From positions 248,001 to 312,000 of the forward strand of contig NZ_CP084091.1 in the NCBI RefSeq assembly GCF_020217425.1: DNA of 64,000 nt, in the 5' to 3' direction. Positions 23,076 through 31,939 of this stretch are shown one piece after another (the stretch's first letter is position 1; the number at the start of each line of letters is the position of its first letter). Source of the stretch: Halomicrobium urmianum. GTDB lineage: Archaea; Halobacteriota; Halobacteria; Halobacteriales; Haloarculaceae. The translations under genes and the position numbers were made by a program. Below the pieces are notes generated by a model, which was not told the origin of the DNA, searched no databases, and was given only the letters and a program-made list of their open reading frames with translations.

Positions 23076-23978
23076 TCACAGTCCCCACTGCTCACGGAGT
23101 TCGGCAATGGGGGTTAGATCCTCGGGTCCCCAGTCGTCTAGGTTGTACTGGCCGACCGGATCGGCCCCGACCCAACGCGGATCGACGGGGTCCTCGATGG
23201 ACTGGTACCGAGTGTCGACGCTGATGCGGAACCGGTCCGTCCGGTTCGTCAGCGACCCGTGGAGCATGTACGTGTCGAAGATGAGCGCGTCCCCGGCCCT
23301 GAAGTCCGCCGTCGCCAGGGGTCCACCGATGGTATCGATCACGTCGTACGGGTTGCGGGAGAAGAAGGGATCGACGCGGTCCACGTCGACGTCCAGCTGG
23401 CCGTAGGTCTCGCGGAGTCGATCGTGATCGTGCGAGCCGGGACAGAGAACGAGCGGTCCCATTTCTACCGGGCAGTCTCCGATCGGACGCCAGGCGGTGT
23501 ACAGGTCTTCCGTACCCCGTCCCATGAATATCCTGTCGACGTGGAACCCGGTGAAATACCCCGTGGCCTTCGCCCGACCACGCTTCCGGTCCAGGACGAA
23601 CGGCTTCGCGTCGAACAGCCGCTGGAAGAACGACATCGTCTCGTCACCGTTGATCAGCGTCTCCAGGTTCGGGTAGTGGGTCCAGGAGGACCCGCTCATG
23701 TCGAACTCGTCGGCCGTCCAGTCCGGGTGGACTAGAGCTTCCTCGGCGGGTTCGTTAGGGTGGAGGAGTCCCTCGTCGTCGAGGTGGGTGAGGACGTCCT
23801 CTCGGGCCGCCTGAACGAGGGCCTCATCGTGGAACCCGCGGATGAAGAGGTATCCGTCCTCGTCCAGCCGCTTTCGGAGCGTCTCCGGGTCGTTGAGATG
23901 CTCGCTGCTGTCGCGAAGCCTGACGAGCTCGTCACTGCCGAACTCCAGCTCTCGATCGCCGATTTGTACGGTGGTCAC
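23076..23978 (-). CDS. PhyH-type Fe(II)/2-oxoglutarate dioxygenase
   Basis: 300 residues with the phytanoyl-CoA dioxygenase pattern: DGYLFIRGF near residue 41, iron ligands His146 and Asp148 (GFHVDRIF), His240 (MLHGSLTNRT) and Arg251 for 2-oxoglutarate. PhyH-like enzymes hydroxylate lipids, amino acids or small metabolites. ATG 23978 lies about 25 nt after a strong TATA-like TTTTTTATT, preceded by a one-mismatch palindrome. It is a single-gene transcript. A link to the nearby RiPP-like or membrane genes is suggested only by the shared motif. Confidence 0.8.
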   Translation of the reverse strand: MTTVQIGDRELEFGSDELVRLRDSSEHLNDPETLRKRLDEDGYLFIRGFHDEALVQAAREDVLTHLDDEGLLHPNEPAEEALVHPDWTADEFDMSGSSWTHYPNLETLINGDETMSFFQRLFDAKPFVLDRKRGRAKATGYFTGFHVDRIFMGRGTEDLYTAWRPIGDCPVEMGPLVLCPGSHDHDRLRETYGQLDVDVDRVDPFFSRNPYDVIDTIGGPLATADFRAGDALIFDTYMLHGSLTNRTDRFRISVDTRYQSIEDPVDPRWVGADPVGQYNLDDWGPEDLTPIAELREQWGL

Positions 23979-24021
23979 GTGTCGATGCCGGACACGTGGA
24001 ATAAAAAAGAAGCAGGCGGCG

Positions 24022-24036
24022 CTACAGCGGTCGTAG
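24022..24036. promoter_or_regulatory. Palindrome CTACA-N5-TGTAG, copy 8 (one mismatch)
   Basis: CTACA-GCGGT-CGTAG, about 13 bp upstream of the minus-strand TATA-like TTTTTTATT (24000-24008) of the PhyH-type gene. Confidence 0.55.
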
Positions 24037-24212
24037 GCCGCGACGATTGCCGGTCCAGCCCGGGCACCTTACCGGTCTGAACACTCCCGTGAGCGACCAG
24101 AGCGACTATTCCACCCTCGACGGAAATTCCTCGTATTAACGTCTTTCGCTGGTGGGTTTGCCCACCCAGCGGCTGGCGACTCTATCCCCCTGTGGTTCCG
24201 ACGTAGTGATGG

Positions 24213-24773
24213 ATGTCGGCACCAGGATACCAGAGTTCGAACGGTAACGGGTGCGACGGCAATGGGTGGGTACACGCCGGCGTGGTGGAGGTCACGGCGG
24301 AAGGACGAGTGCCGCTGCCCGAGAGGCTCCGGGCTACCGGACTCCTCGGCGTCGGTGACGAGGGCTACTGGGGGGTCCAGACGACGACGGGTCGGATCGT
24401 GCTGTCCGACTCGATGCACGTGGGGCCTACGGTCCGACCGATCAGTTCGCGGAAAGTCGGTGGCGAGAGCGACGGCTACCGGCTTACGGTCCCGTTCCAG
24501 TTCTTCCCCGGTGACGGCGAAAGCACCGCTCACGACGCGCAGCGCGAAGGGGTCCCCGACGAGGTGATGATCGAAGTCGGACAGGAATTGCACTTCGTTT
24601 TCCCCGACGACCGACACGTCCGGTGGGCGTACCTGCTGTCCGGAACCCAGCTGGGTGCCAACCTCGCCCTCTGCGGAGACGAGGCGGCGAAGCCGGGGAC
24701 ATCCACCTCCAGTCCTCTGGAGTGCGACCGTCGGCCTGTCATCACAGACGTGGATGAGCTCGACGGCCACTGA
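24213..24773 (+). CDS. Unknown protein with AbrB-like N-terminal segment
   Basis: 186 residues. The segment VVEVTAEGRVPLPERLRATGLLGVGDEGYWGVQ (28-60) has the rhythm of an AbrB/SpoVT swapped hairpin, the DNA-binding fold of many haloarchaeal regulators and antitoxins, but the match is weak. The middle is beta-rich and acidic; the C-terminus is low in structure. ATG 24213 is chosen as the first good start after a promoter-like gap; a TATA-like TATTAAC lies at about 24134. It converges with the methyltransferase gene. Function open. Confidence 0.55.
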   Translation: MSAPGYQSSNGNGCDGNGWVHAGVVEVTAEGRVPLPERLRATGLLGVGDEGYWGVQTTTGRIVLSDSMHVGPTVRPISSRKVGGESDGYRLTVPFQFFPGDGESTAHDAQREGVPDEVMIEVGQELHFVFPDDRHVRWAYLLSGTQLGANLALCGDEAAKPGTSTSSPLECDRRPVITDVDELDGH

Positions 24774-24804
24774 CACGGCAAACGAACGGCCGTCGTGGTC
24801 CGGT

Positions 24805-26541
24805 TTAAACTTTCACGCGGTACGTCCCGATGTCGTGCCAGTATCGATATCGGCCCGTTTCCTGTTCTCTCAGGCCGTGGTCTAGAAGCTGTTCGGTGTA
24901 GTCGTCCACCCGGAGCGCCGGCAGAACGCGGAACGGAACCGTCCACGTCTCGTCGACGAGTTCGAGTTCCGCACCGCTCCGCTCGGCTGCGCGTTTGGCG
25001 GCGTCGAAGGCAATGTCAGAGAAGTTGACGTACACGTCCTCCGCGATCTCTGGCCCGCGTTCGATGACCGCCTCGAGGAGGTCCGTGCCGCCAACGGTGT
25101 GGTTTATCTTGACGTCCTCGAAGTCCTCGAGGTCGGGCAGGTACGGTGGGTTGCACACGCAGACATCAAGTGGTTCGGAGCGCTCTATCAGATCCCGGTG
25201 GTGAGCAAAGTGAACACCCATCCCGAGACGGAGCTTCAGGTCCGGCACTGAACTCGGCTGCCGGTTGACGTTCCGCGCCCAGTTCAGCTTCGCGGTCGAG
25301 ACCGGCGTGAGGAGCCAGTCAGTGAGGTACGCCTCCCGGAGTATCGGGCAGTGCTCGGACAGAGTGATTCCAAGGAATCCGGTCCCAGTTCCGATGTCGG
25401 CGACGGACTCGACGTCTGAATCGAACACGCCGTCCGATCGCAGGGCCTCGACCATCCGGATCGCGTCCACAGAGGGCGGCCACAGGTTCCGTGATCGCTG
25501 CCAGAGGACGTCCACATCTTCGTACCTGATCATGGTTAGCCCGGAGCGGAACAGATCTGTGACGTGCTCGCCGAGGTCGTGATCGTGGATCGGACATTCG
25601 ATCTCCGCGGCCGTCGCCGGCTGCTGATGGGGCTCGAAGTTCCCGACCGGTTTCGCGCAGTGGCAGTCCCACAATAGTTCGGGCTCCTCAACCCGCAGGG
25701 TCCCCCGATCGGTGACGAACGCGATCTCGGACATCTCCCGGTCGATGTCGATCCGCAGGTCGACGGGACCGACGTCGTCGACCGTCGTCCCTCCTTCGTC
25801 GTAGAGGCCCTCGAAGAACGTCTCCGACTCGACGTCGTGGTCGAGGAGTGTCCCGGTGATGAGACTGGAGTACTGGCGTTCGACCATCTCGAAGGCGTCG
25901 TCGCTGGGGATACGTCTGATGACCTCTCTGATCTCCGAATCAACGTCGCTGCAGATGTCGTGCAGCTCGTCCGTGGTCTCGAACAGCGCTCTGTCATCGA
26001 CGGCTCCTTTTCGATCGTCGCGACCGGCCGCCGATCGGGATATCGTGAGTGTGTCGCCCAGCCCCGCCTCGAACACGGCCGAGTAGTTCTCCTCGCTCTG
26101 CGCCCAGCTGTCGCCATCTGTGAGTCGCTCGCGCAGTTCCCGCTCGGCTGCGATGCAGACGAGTGACGACTGCGGGACCTCGCTCGCGGGTGCGATGAAC
26201 AACCGACGCTGACCGGGGTGGAACTGTTGCGGCGAGTCGCCCGACGCCCCCCCATCCGAGTCGGTGTCGTCCTCGCGGAGGTCCTCGTGAATCCGCACCA
26301 TGCGGGAGTTGGCGCCGCGGAGACCGAAGCTCCCGAGCGCCTGGTACCGCGATCGGTCTAGATCGGACGCGGCAAACGGATGTTTCTCGAGTAGTGCGGC
26401 CAGTTCTAGCTTCTCGTCTACCGCCCAGAAGACGTCGTGGCCGGGTTCGAGGGTGGTTTCCTCGAACGTGCTTGTCGGAACGGTGACGTTCGGGTTCTCC
26501 CGCTGGACGCTACTGCGCCCGAACAGACGCCAGGTGACCAT
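24805..26541 (-). CDS. Class I SAM methyltransferase fused to a long N-terminal domain
   Basis: About 578 residues. The C-terminal 200 form a Rossmann methyltransferase with motif I (VADIGTGTGFLG) and catalytic motif NPPY (VCNPPYLPDLEDFED), as in HemK/PrmC-type N5-glutamine or adenine/guanine N-methyltransferases. The first about 370 residues match nothing I recognise; they include a CHC plus C(P)IH-H pattern (about 300-330) that could bind zinc. ATG 26541 is preferred over 26577 because a TATA-like ATTTATTG sits about 25 nt upstream of it. It could methylate protein or nucleic acid; the N-terminal part probably gives the target. Confidence 0.75.
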   Translation of the reverse strand: MVTWRLFGRSSVQRENPNVTVPTSTFEETTLEPGHDVFWAVDEKLELAALLEKHPFAASDLDRSRYQALGSFGLRGANSRMVRIHEDLREDDTDSDGGASGDSPQQFHPGQRRLFIAPASEVPQSSLVCIAAERELRERLTDGDSWAQSEENYSAVFEAGLGDTLTISRSAAGRDDRKGAVDDRALFETTDELHDICSDVDSEIREVIRRIPSDDAFEMVERQYSSLITGTLLDHDVESETFFEGLYDEGGTTVDDVGPVDLRIDIDREMSEIAFVTDRGTLRVEEPELLWDCHCAKPVGNFEPHQQPATAAEIECPIHDHDLGEHVTDLFRSGLTMIRYEDVDVLWQRSRNLWPPSVDAIRMVEALRSDGVFDSDVESVADIGTGTGFLGITLSEHCPILREAYLTDWLLTPVSTAKLNWARNVNRQPSSVPDLKLRLGMGVHFAHHRDLIERSEPLDVCVCNPPYLPDLEDFEDVKINHTVGGTDLLEAVIERGPEIAEDVYVNFSDIAFDAAKRAAERSGAELELVDETWTVPFRVLPALRVDDYTEQLLDHGLREQETGRYRYWHDIGTYRVKV

Positions 26542-26630
26542 GGTGTATACCCAGATGGATCGATCAATAAATTTCATCCCGCGATACAGTCCGTACCGGC
26601 CGATGGAATCGACGCTACCTCCCGGGCCGG

Positions 26631-27326
26631 TCAGGGTGCGTAGAGCGCGACCGAGACGTTATCCCGGCCGCCACTCCGGTTCGCGTACCTGACCAGCCGC
26701 CTGCCGGCCTCATCGAGAGCGTCTGCTCCGGCCACGACGCGTTGGATGCGGTCGTCGTCGAGTTCGTCCGTCAACCCGTCAGAACACAGCAACAGCCCAT
26801 CGTTCTCCGACAGTTCGAGCTCGAAGATATCGGGCTCGACGCCCTCGCTTTCGGTGCCGATCGCCTGCGTGAGCCGCGTCAGCGACTTTCGGCGGCCCGG
26901 GCTCCCGTACGGTATATTTTCGGCGTGGTCGTCCGTAATCTGCCGAATCGTCTCATCTGTGACGAGGTAGGCTCTACTGTCACCGACGTTCCCCACGAGC
27001 GCTCGCCCGTCGGCGACGACGGCTGCGACCAGGGTCGTTCCCATGCCGCGGTTGTCGTCTTCCTCGTCCATCCGGCGTTGGACGACGCTCTCGGCGTCTT
27101 CGAAACAGAGCCGAACGACGCTCCGATCGACGCCGCCGTCGTACAGTTCCTGGAACGACTCGGCGAACGTCGTGCTCGCGAGCTCGCTGGCCACCTGGCC
27201 CGCGGCGTGCCCGCCAAGCCCGTCGGCAACCCCGACGCCGAAGACGTCTCCCAGCCTGAAGCTGAATGCGTGGTCTTCGTTTTCTTCCCGCTGCTTGCCC
27301 CGATCCGACTGGGTGTATCGTGCCAT
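26631..27326 (-). CDS. PP2C-family serine/threonine protein phosphatase
   Basis: 231 residues covering a complete PP2C domain: REENEDHAF at the start, GVADGLGGHAAG (metal-binding DGxGG), GMGTTL, GNVGDSRAYL, SDGLTDEL and closing GGRDNVSVAL. These Mn/Mg phosphatases reverse Ser/Thr phosphorylation. ATG 27326 begins the PP2C domain; frame extends upstream without support. The promoter region holds a one-mismatch palindrome at 27382-27396. It diverges from the SIMPL gene, 71 nt apart. No kinase gene is visible in the window, so the partner is elsewhere. Confidence 0.85.
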   Translation of the reverse strand: MARYTQSDRGKQREENEDHAFSFRLGDVFGVGVADGLGGHAAGQVASELASTTFAESFQELYDGGVDRSVVRLCFEDAESVVQRRMDEEDDNRGMGTTLVAAVVADGRALVGNVGDSRAYLVTDETIRQITDDHAENIPYGSPGRRKSLTRLTQAIGTESEGVEPDIFELELSENDGLLLCSDGLTDELDDDRIQRVVAGADALDEAGRRLVRYANRSGGRDNVSVALYAP

Positions 27327-27381
27327 TGCGACGTGTCTACAGCACGTGTCTCCCGACGTGCCCTTTGAATTACCCCCCAGA

Positions 27382-27396
27382 CTACAGGACGCGTAG
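27382..27396. promoter_or_regulatory. Palindrome CTACA-N5-TGTAG, copy 9 (one mismatch)
   Basis: CTACA-GGACG-CGTAG. It ends 1 nt before the SIMPL-gene ATG and lies about 12-20 bp upstream of a weak AT-rich tract (27363-27371) that would serve the PP2C gene on the minus strand, so it may activate one gene and block the other. Confidence 0.45.
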
Positions 27397-27397
27397 G

Positions 27398-28021
27398 ATG
27401 GATCAACGGACACTCACCACGGCGGCTACCGACGATCGGACGGCCGTTCCCGAGCGGGCGGCGATCGAAGTGACGGCGGTCGGCGAAGGAGATTCGGGGA
27501 CGACGGCACAGCGCACCGCACGCGATCGAGCGGAGACCGTTCGGACGGCGCTCCGAGGGGCCGACGCCGATGCCGCGCGGATCGCAACCGTCGAACTCAC
27601 GGTCGAGGACTCGACGTCTATGTTCAAGGCGGACAACTCCGCACCGTATCAGGCGGTCGAGCGACTGCGTGTTGAGTGTCTCCCAGAGGCCGTAGCGGAC
27701 CTCGTCGTACTGGCGACCGACGCCGGCGGGACTGTTCCGAGTGTGGCGTTCGAACTTCGCGACGAGGTCCGGCGACAGCTAGAGGCGGACGCCCTCGCCG
27801 GAGCCGTCAAGCGGGCCAGGGGCCAGGCAGAGCAGATGGCGGCCGCCCACGACCTCTCTCTCGGTGACGTCCGATCGATGACGACGGTCGACGACGACTG
27901 CTTCGGGACGTCGAGCATCGTCGACGACGCACTCGCGGACGGGGCCGAGGCCGACCTCTCGCCGGAGCCGATCACTGTTTCCGAGTCGGTTGAGGTCGTC
28001 TACGAACTCGTCGACGAGTGA
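27398..28021 (+). CDS. SIMPL (DUF541) domain protein
   Basis: 207 residues. The layout VPERAAIEVTAVGEG...TAQRTARDRAETVRTALR..., then VERLRVECLPEAVADLVVLATDAG and ADALAGAVKRARGQAEQMAAAHDLSLG matches SIMPL/DUF541 proteins, which are usually periplasmic or membrane-linked; here no signal peptide is visible. The ATG directly follows the palindrome copy, so binding there would cover the start of a leaderless transcript. Function of SIMPL proteins is poorly known (envelope stress and signalling are reported). Confidence 0.75.
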   Translation: MDQRTLTTAATDDRTAVPERAAIEVTAVGEGDSGTTAQRTARDRAETVRTALRGADADAARIATVELTVEDSTSMFKADNSAPYQAVERLRVECLPEAVADLVVLATDAGGTVPSVAFELRDEVRRQLEADALAGAVKRARGQAEQMAAAHDLSLGDVRSMTTVDDDCFGTSSIVDDALADGAEADLSPEPITVSESVEVVYELVDE

Positions 28022-28073
28022 CTCAATTACATACCTGGGTAAGACTGACCCTTCATTGAACAATACACCACAC

Positions 28074-28625
28074 ATGGACTACCTCGCTTCTGATCTCCAT
28101 CTGGATCACGGGAACATCATCGATTACTGCGATCGCCCCTTCGATTCCGTCGAGGCAATGAACGAGGCGCTCGTCGAGCGCTGGAACGAGGTCATCGATC
28201 CGGGTGACGAGGTCCTGTTCGGCGGTGACCTGACCATCTCGGGAGACGCCGCCGACCTGCTAGACTGGCTCGACGAACTTAACGGCGAGCTCGTGTTCCT
28301 GCTGGGCAACCACGACGAAACGGTACTCGAGGGGCTTGACGGCGTCGACTTCTTCGAGCATTATCAGTTCGAACACGGCGGACGGCGGTTCTACGCGATT
28401 CACGATCCTACCGATGCATCGGGATCCGTCAACGGATGGCTCCTCCACGGACACCACCACAACAACTGGCCGGACGAGTTCCCGTTTGTCGACCCTGCAA
28501 CTCGCCGCGTCAACTTCTCGGTCGAACTACTCGGGTACCGTCCACTCCCGATGGATGAGCTCGTGACCTATCTCGACCGTGACGAGCGGTTCGCGGACCG
28601 GACGGAGGCCGATGCATCGGTATGA
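28074..28625 (+). CDS. Small calcineurin-like metallophosphoesterase
   Basis: 183 residues with all motifs of the fold: SDLHLDHGN (metal 1), FGGDLTI (GD), LLGNHDE (GNHD) and HGHHHNNW. It resembles phosphoesterases of the YfcE/ICC type acting on nucleotides or phosphodiesters in the cytoplasm. ATG 28074 starts exactly at the domain (MDYLASDLHLDH), so longer in-frame forms are unlikely. The stop overlaps the next gene (start 28622), another phosphoesterase, indicating an operon of two related enzymes. Confidence 0.85.
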   Translation: MDYLASDLHLDHGNIIDYCDRPFDSVEAMNEALVERWNEVIDPGDEVLFGGDLTISGDAADLLDWLDELNGELVFLLGNHDETVLEGLDGVDFFEHYQFEHGGRRFYAIHDPTDASGSVNGWLLHGHHHNNWPDEFPFVDPATRRVNFSVELLGYRPLPMDELVTYLDRDERFADRTEADASV

Positions 28626-29557
28626 CCCACGACGCAACCGGCGGGACGCAGACGATTCGCCTCCTCGTGGTCGGCGACCTCCACCTTCGACCAACCGGCG
28701 AGTCGCTTTCGGTTAGCGATCTGCCCGTCGAGCGCCACGACGTCGTCGTCTCACTCGGCGACGTCGTCGACGAGAACCGGGACCACGATCCAGAATCCGG
28801 AGCGGTCTACGAGGAGCGCGGGCGCGCGTTCTTCGAGTCTCTCGATGACTGCGGGACACCCGTCCTAGCTGTCCCTGGCAACCACGATCCGGTCGCCTGT
28901 ACGCGTCGGTTGACAGAGGGCCTCAACGCCGTCACGCTGCTTCATCGCAGGTCAGCCGAGGTCGATGCAGATGGGGCGGGGTATCACGTCGCCGGCTGGG
29001 GCTGCGAGCAGTTCGACTTCCCGTCGGCGCTGTTGACGCCCGACTACCCGGATGTCCCGCTCGACGATGGGACCCCGGTGACGCCCGATACCGTGGCCGA
29101 TACCCTCCTTCAACTGGCGGGCCGCTACATGGCGGGTACCCTGTCCCGTGCAGAACTAGCTGATCGACTAGGTATCGACGGTCGGGACGCCGAGGCCCAC
29201 TTGCAGGAGTCGCTTGCGACGCTCGAGGACCGCTTCCACGAGGTAGTCGCAACCGTGCGGGAGACACCACGACCGGTCGTCGTGGCTAGTCATATCTCCC
29301 CGTTCGCTGTCCCGTTCGACTGCCGCAAACCCCACGCACACGACGGTGACTATCACTTCGGGTCCCTTGCACTCCGACTCGCTCTGGCGGAGACGGGGCC
29401 GGTGGCCTGTCTCAGCGGCCACACCCACCAGCAAGGGTTCTCCGCAATCGAGACTGCGACAGGCCACGCGTACGTCTACAATCCAGGCGAGTCCGGTATC
29501 GCCAGCGTGAGTGTCGACAGAACTGGAACTATCCAGGTCGACGAACTGTCCGTATAG
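28622..29557 (+). CDS. Calcineurin-like metallophosphoesterase
   Basis: 311 residues with VVGDLHLRP, SLGDVVDENRD, AVPGNHDPVA, SHISPF and SGHTHQQGF, thus a complete metallophosphoesterase core. An extra helical insert (about 160-205) separates the middle and last motifs. ATG 28622 overlaps the stop of the upstream phosphoesterase by 4 nt. The convergent fragment at 29613-29987 is homologous to its last 110 residues, so related copies were once on both strands here. Substrate not predictable; nucleic acid or cyclic nucleotide are both possible. Confidence 0.85.
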   Translation: MTHDATGGTQTIRLLVVGDLHLRPTGESLSVSDLPVERHDVVVSLGDVVDENRDHDPESGAVYEERGRAFFESLDDCGTPVLAVPGNHDPVACTRRLTEGLNAVTLLHRRSAEVDADGAGYHVAGWGCEQFDFPSALLTPDYPDVPLDDGTPVTPDTVADTLLQLAGRYMAGTLSRAELADRLGIDGRDAEAHLQESLATLEDRFHEVVATVRETPRPVVVASHISPFAVPFDCRKPHAHDGDYHFGSLALRLALAETGPVACLSGHTHQQGFSAIETATGHAYVYNPGESGIASVSVDRTGTIQVDELSV

Positions 29558-29612
29558 TTGGTTCTCGTCCCCAGCGATCCCGAAATATTGCTGGACCGAT
29601 GGAGCGAGTCTC

Positions 29613-29987
29613 TTATTCCTTCACTGCTAGTCGATTGAAGGCGAATCCACCCTTCTCGTCAGCAATCGACACGTTGGCAATCCCTCGCAGGCCGAGATTA
29701 AGCGAGTGCACGCTACCGGCGACGAGTTCGTACTGTGGGTTGTGCGAGTGGCCGTGGAGTACTGCAAGCGGTTCGTGGGTACGGAGCGCCAGTTTCAGTC
29801 CGATATACCCTACATGCAGTGATTCGAGATCCCGTTCACGCTGACCGACTGAGTGGTGACGATCTGCTTCGAGATTGTAGGGAGGCACGTGGGAGAGGAC
29901 TACAGTTGGTCCGGAACATTTCTCGATGAGTTCTGACAATCGCTCGAACGCCGCTTTCGTCTCCTCAACTTGGTCGAGAAACTGTGC
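29613..29987 (-). pseudogene. C-terminal fragment of a metallophosphoesterase
   Basis: The frame keeps only the end of the enzyme: VVLSHVPPYN, LKLALRTHEPLAVLHGHSHNP and a closing beta stretch, homologous to residues 200-311 of the product of 28622-29557. The first two metal motifs and GNHD are missing. Upstream, near 29985-30005, the frame runs out of register into the end of the Mre11-like coiled-coil gene, which marks a deletion or recombination junction. Confidence 0.65.
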
Positions 29988-31722
29988 ACCAGCAGTGCAA
30001 TTACGCCCCCCGAGAGCGCCGTCAAGATCCCAGCTGCGACAGCCGCTACAACGGGTCCCCGACTCTGCTGGTCGTCAGTGGCCTGTTCTGACTGGGCTGC
30101 AAGCCAATTTTCAAGCGCGTTCCGGCCACTCTCAAGCGCTTCCCGATCCTTCTGGTCCTCAGAGTCATCGCCGAGCCAGTCGTCAATAGCGGCTTTGACC
30201 CACTTCTTGCCCTCGACTTCAGCCACCTTGCTGACGAACGATCGGAGTTCAGCAAGGTCCTCCGTCTCAACCTCGCGGAGTGTCTTGTCGTCAAGATCAA
30301 GCGGAATCTTCTTCCGAATCTCATCGCGCTCAGTTGTTGCCTCAGCTACTTCTCGCTCTAACCGATCACGGTCGTCTTCAGCGTCAGCGAGATTGTCCCG
30401 GTGCTCTCGGAGTGTCTGTAAATCCTCATCGCTGACGCCATCCTCCGGGAGTTCCGTCCCAGCCAGCGTTTCAGCGGCCTCGCGATATTTCGCAGCCGCC
30501 TCCTGGTCTTGGCGCTTCTGTTTCTCGATTTGATCCTCAAGCGTCTCAAGCTGCTCTAGTTCATCACCGTCAAACGACTCCAGCTCATCCGGGAACGACT
30601 CTAGCTTCTCAACCTGCTGATCGTAGTCGTCTTGCGCCTTCTTGTACTCGATCGCCGTCTCAAGCAGATTGACGCGCTCTCGCGCAGCGGCAGCAGCCGA
30701 AAGCTCCTCTTCGAGTCGGCTGAGCCGCGCCCGTTCCTCTTCAAGATCCGGAGCCTCCCGCCGCAATTCTTCAACCCGTTCGATGGCATCCCCCGCCTCC
30801 TGCGTCTCACTAATCCCCCGCGTAGCTGAACTGGCCCCGCCACTGAGGCCGAACTTTTCCCGGACAGCATCAATATTGAACCCGCCAGTCGATTCGCGCT
30901 GGATGACGTTCGCAAACTCGCCGTCGTCGGTTTCCTCCTGAAGCATATCGTGCAAGAGTGAATACCGACGGCCACCGTGGAGCGACGGCACCGGAATCGG
31001 ATCAGCGGAGGCGCCATCGCGGATGTGTTCAGCGACGTCACCGTTGAGTTCGATCCGCCGTGACTCGCCAACCAAGTTGACCGCTAGGAGCTCAGTTTCA
31101 GTGCCACACTCAGTGACTGCGTCACGCAACTGATTGTGTGTGGCATCAACGATGTCGTGGAATCCCTCGTCGGGGGCTGTTGAGACGGTGACCTCCTCGT
31201 AGTGCAGTGTCGCCGAATCGAGCGGTTCCGTATCAACTGTGCCGTCAGTTTCGACCGAGAGCAGCCACGCCCCGTGGCCGCCAGTCTCGCTCGGGTCTAG
31301 CGGCTGTAGGGAGCCCGGATAGAGGACCGGCGGGTTGTCGTGACGTGTCCCCGGGACGTGGAGGTGCCCAAGCACCCAGGCCTCGTGCCCACTCGTCGCC
31401 AAGTCATCCACGGCAACCGGGGCGTACCGATCCTCGTCACTCACGTCCGCGTGGACAACGCCGAGACGGGGCACACCGTCGTCGCCCAGGTCGTACGTGG
31501 CTAACGGACTCTCGTGGTGGTACCGACTCGGGAATGACCATCCGTCGAGGTGAAGACGAGACTCACCGTCGGCATCGGTGAGCGACTGTCGTTCCCAAGT
31601 CCCGTTCCGGCCTAGCAACTGGAAGTGATCAATTGCATCGGCAAGGTCCGGTAGCACGTCGGCGTAGTGGTTTCCAGCGACAACGATGAGCGGAGTCAGG
31701 ATCGGCAGTTCACCGGTTACTT
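29900..31722 (-). pseudogene. Truncated Mre11/SbcD-like phosphoesterase with coiled coil and membrane helix
   Basis: The open frame begins directly after a stop at about 31723 inside the phosphoesterase domain: it starts LTPLIVVAGNHYAD, then GHEAWVLGHLHVPG, so the first two metal motifs are lost and no good start codon exists. After the capping domain (to about residue 290) come about 220 residues of charged coiled coil and one hydrophobic helix (VVAAVAAGILTALSGGVIALLVHSF) near the end. The last 25 residues read through a junction into the out-of-frame fragment of another phosphoesterase. It looks like a decayed Mre11/SbcD relative with a membrane-tethered coiled coil, an uncommon layout. Confidence 0.6.
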
Positions 31723-31939
31723 AACAATTGGGACAGAGTCGGTTGTTAATATCACAGATGGACCGGCTTTTCGGTAGTTCAGCGCCGGCAGGGAGAGTTC
31801 TACTACTCCATCGACGTCCCCCGCAGTCACAAACGCATATCGGGTGCTCGACCGGGGATGAGCCGCCGTCCGACACGCAGGTATGGATACTCTCCGACGG
31901 ACAAAAAAGCGGAAACCGTTCAGAGTGATTCCTCGCCCG

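Noticed and set aside
27338-27352. CTACA-GCACG-TGTCT as a further palindrome copy
   Set aside because: Only three of five bases match in the right arm and it lies too close to the PP2C start to fit the geometry.
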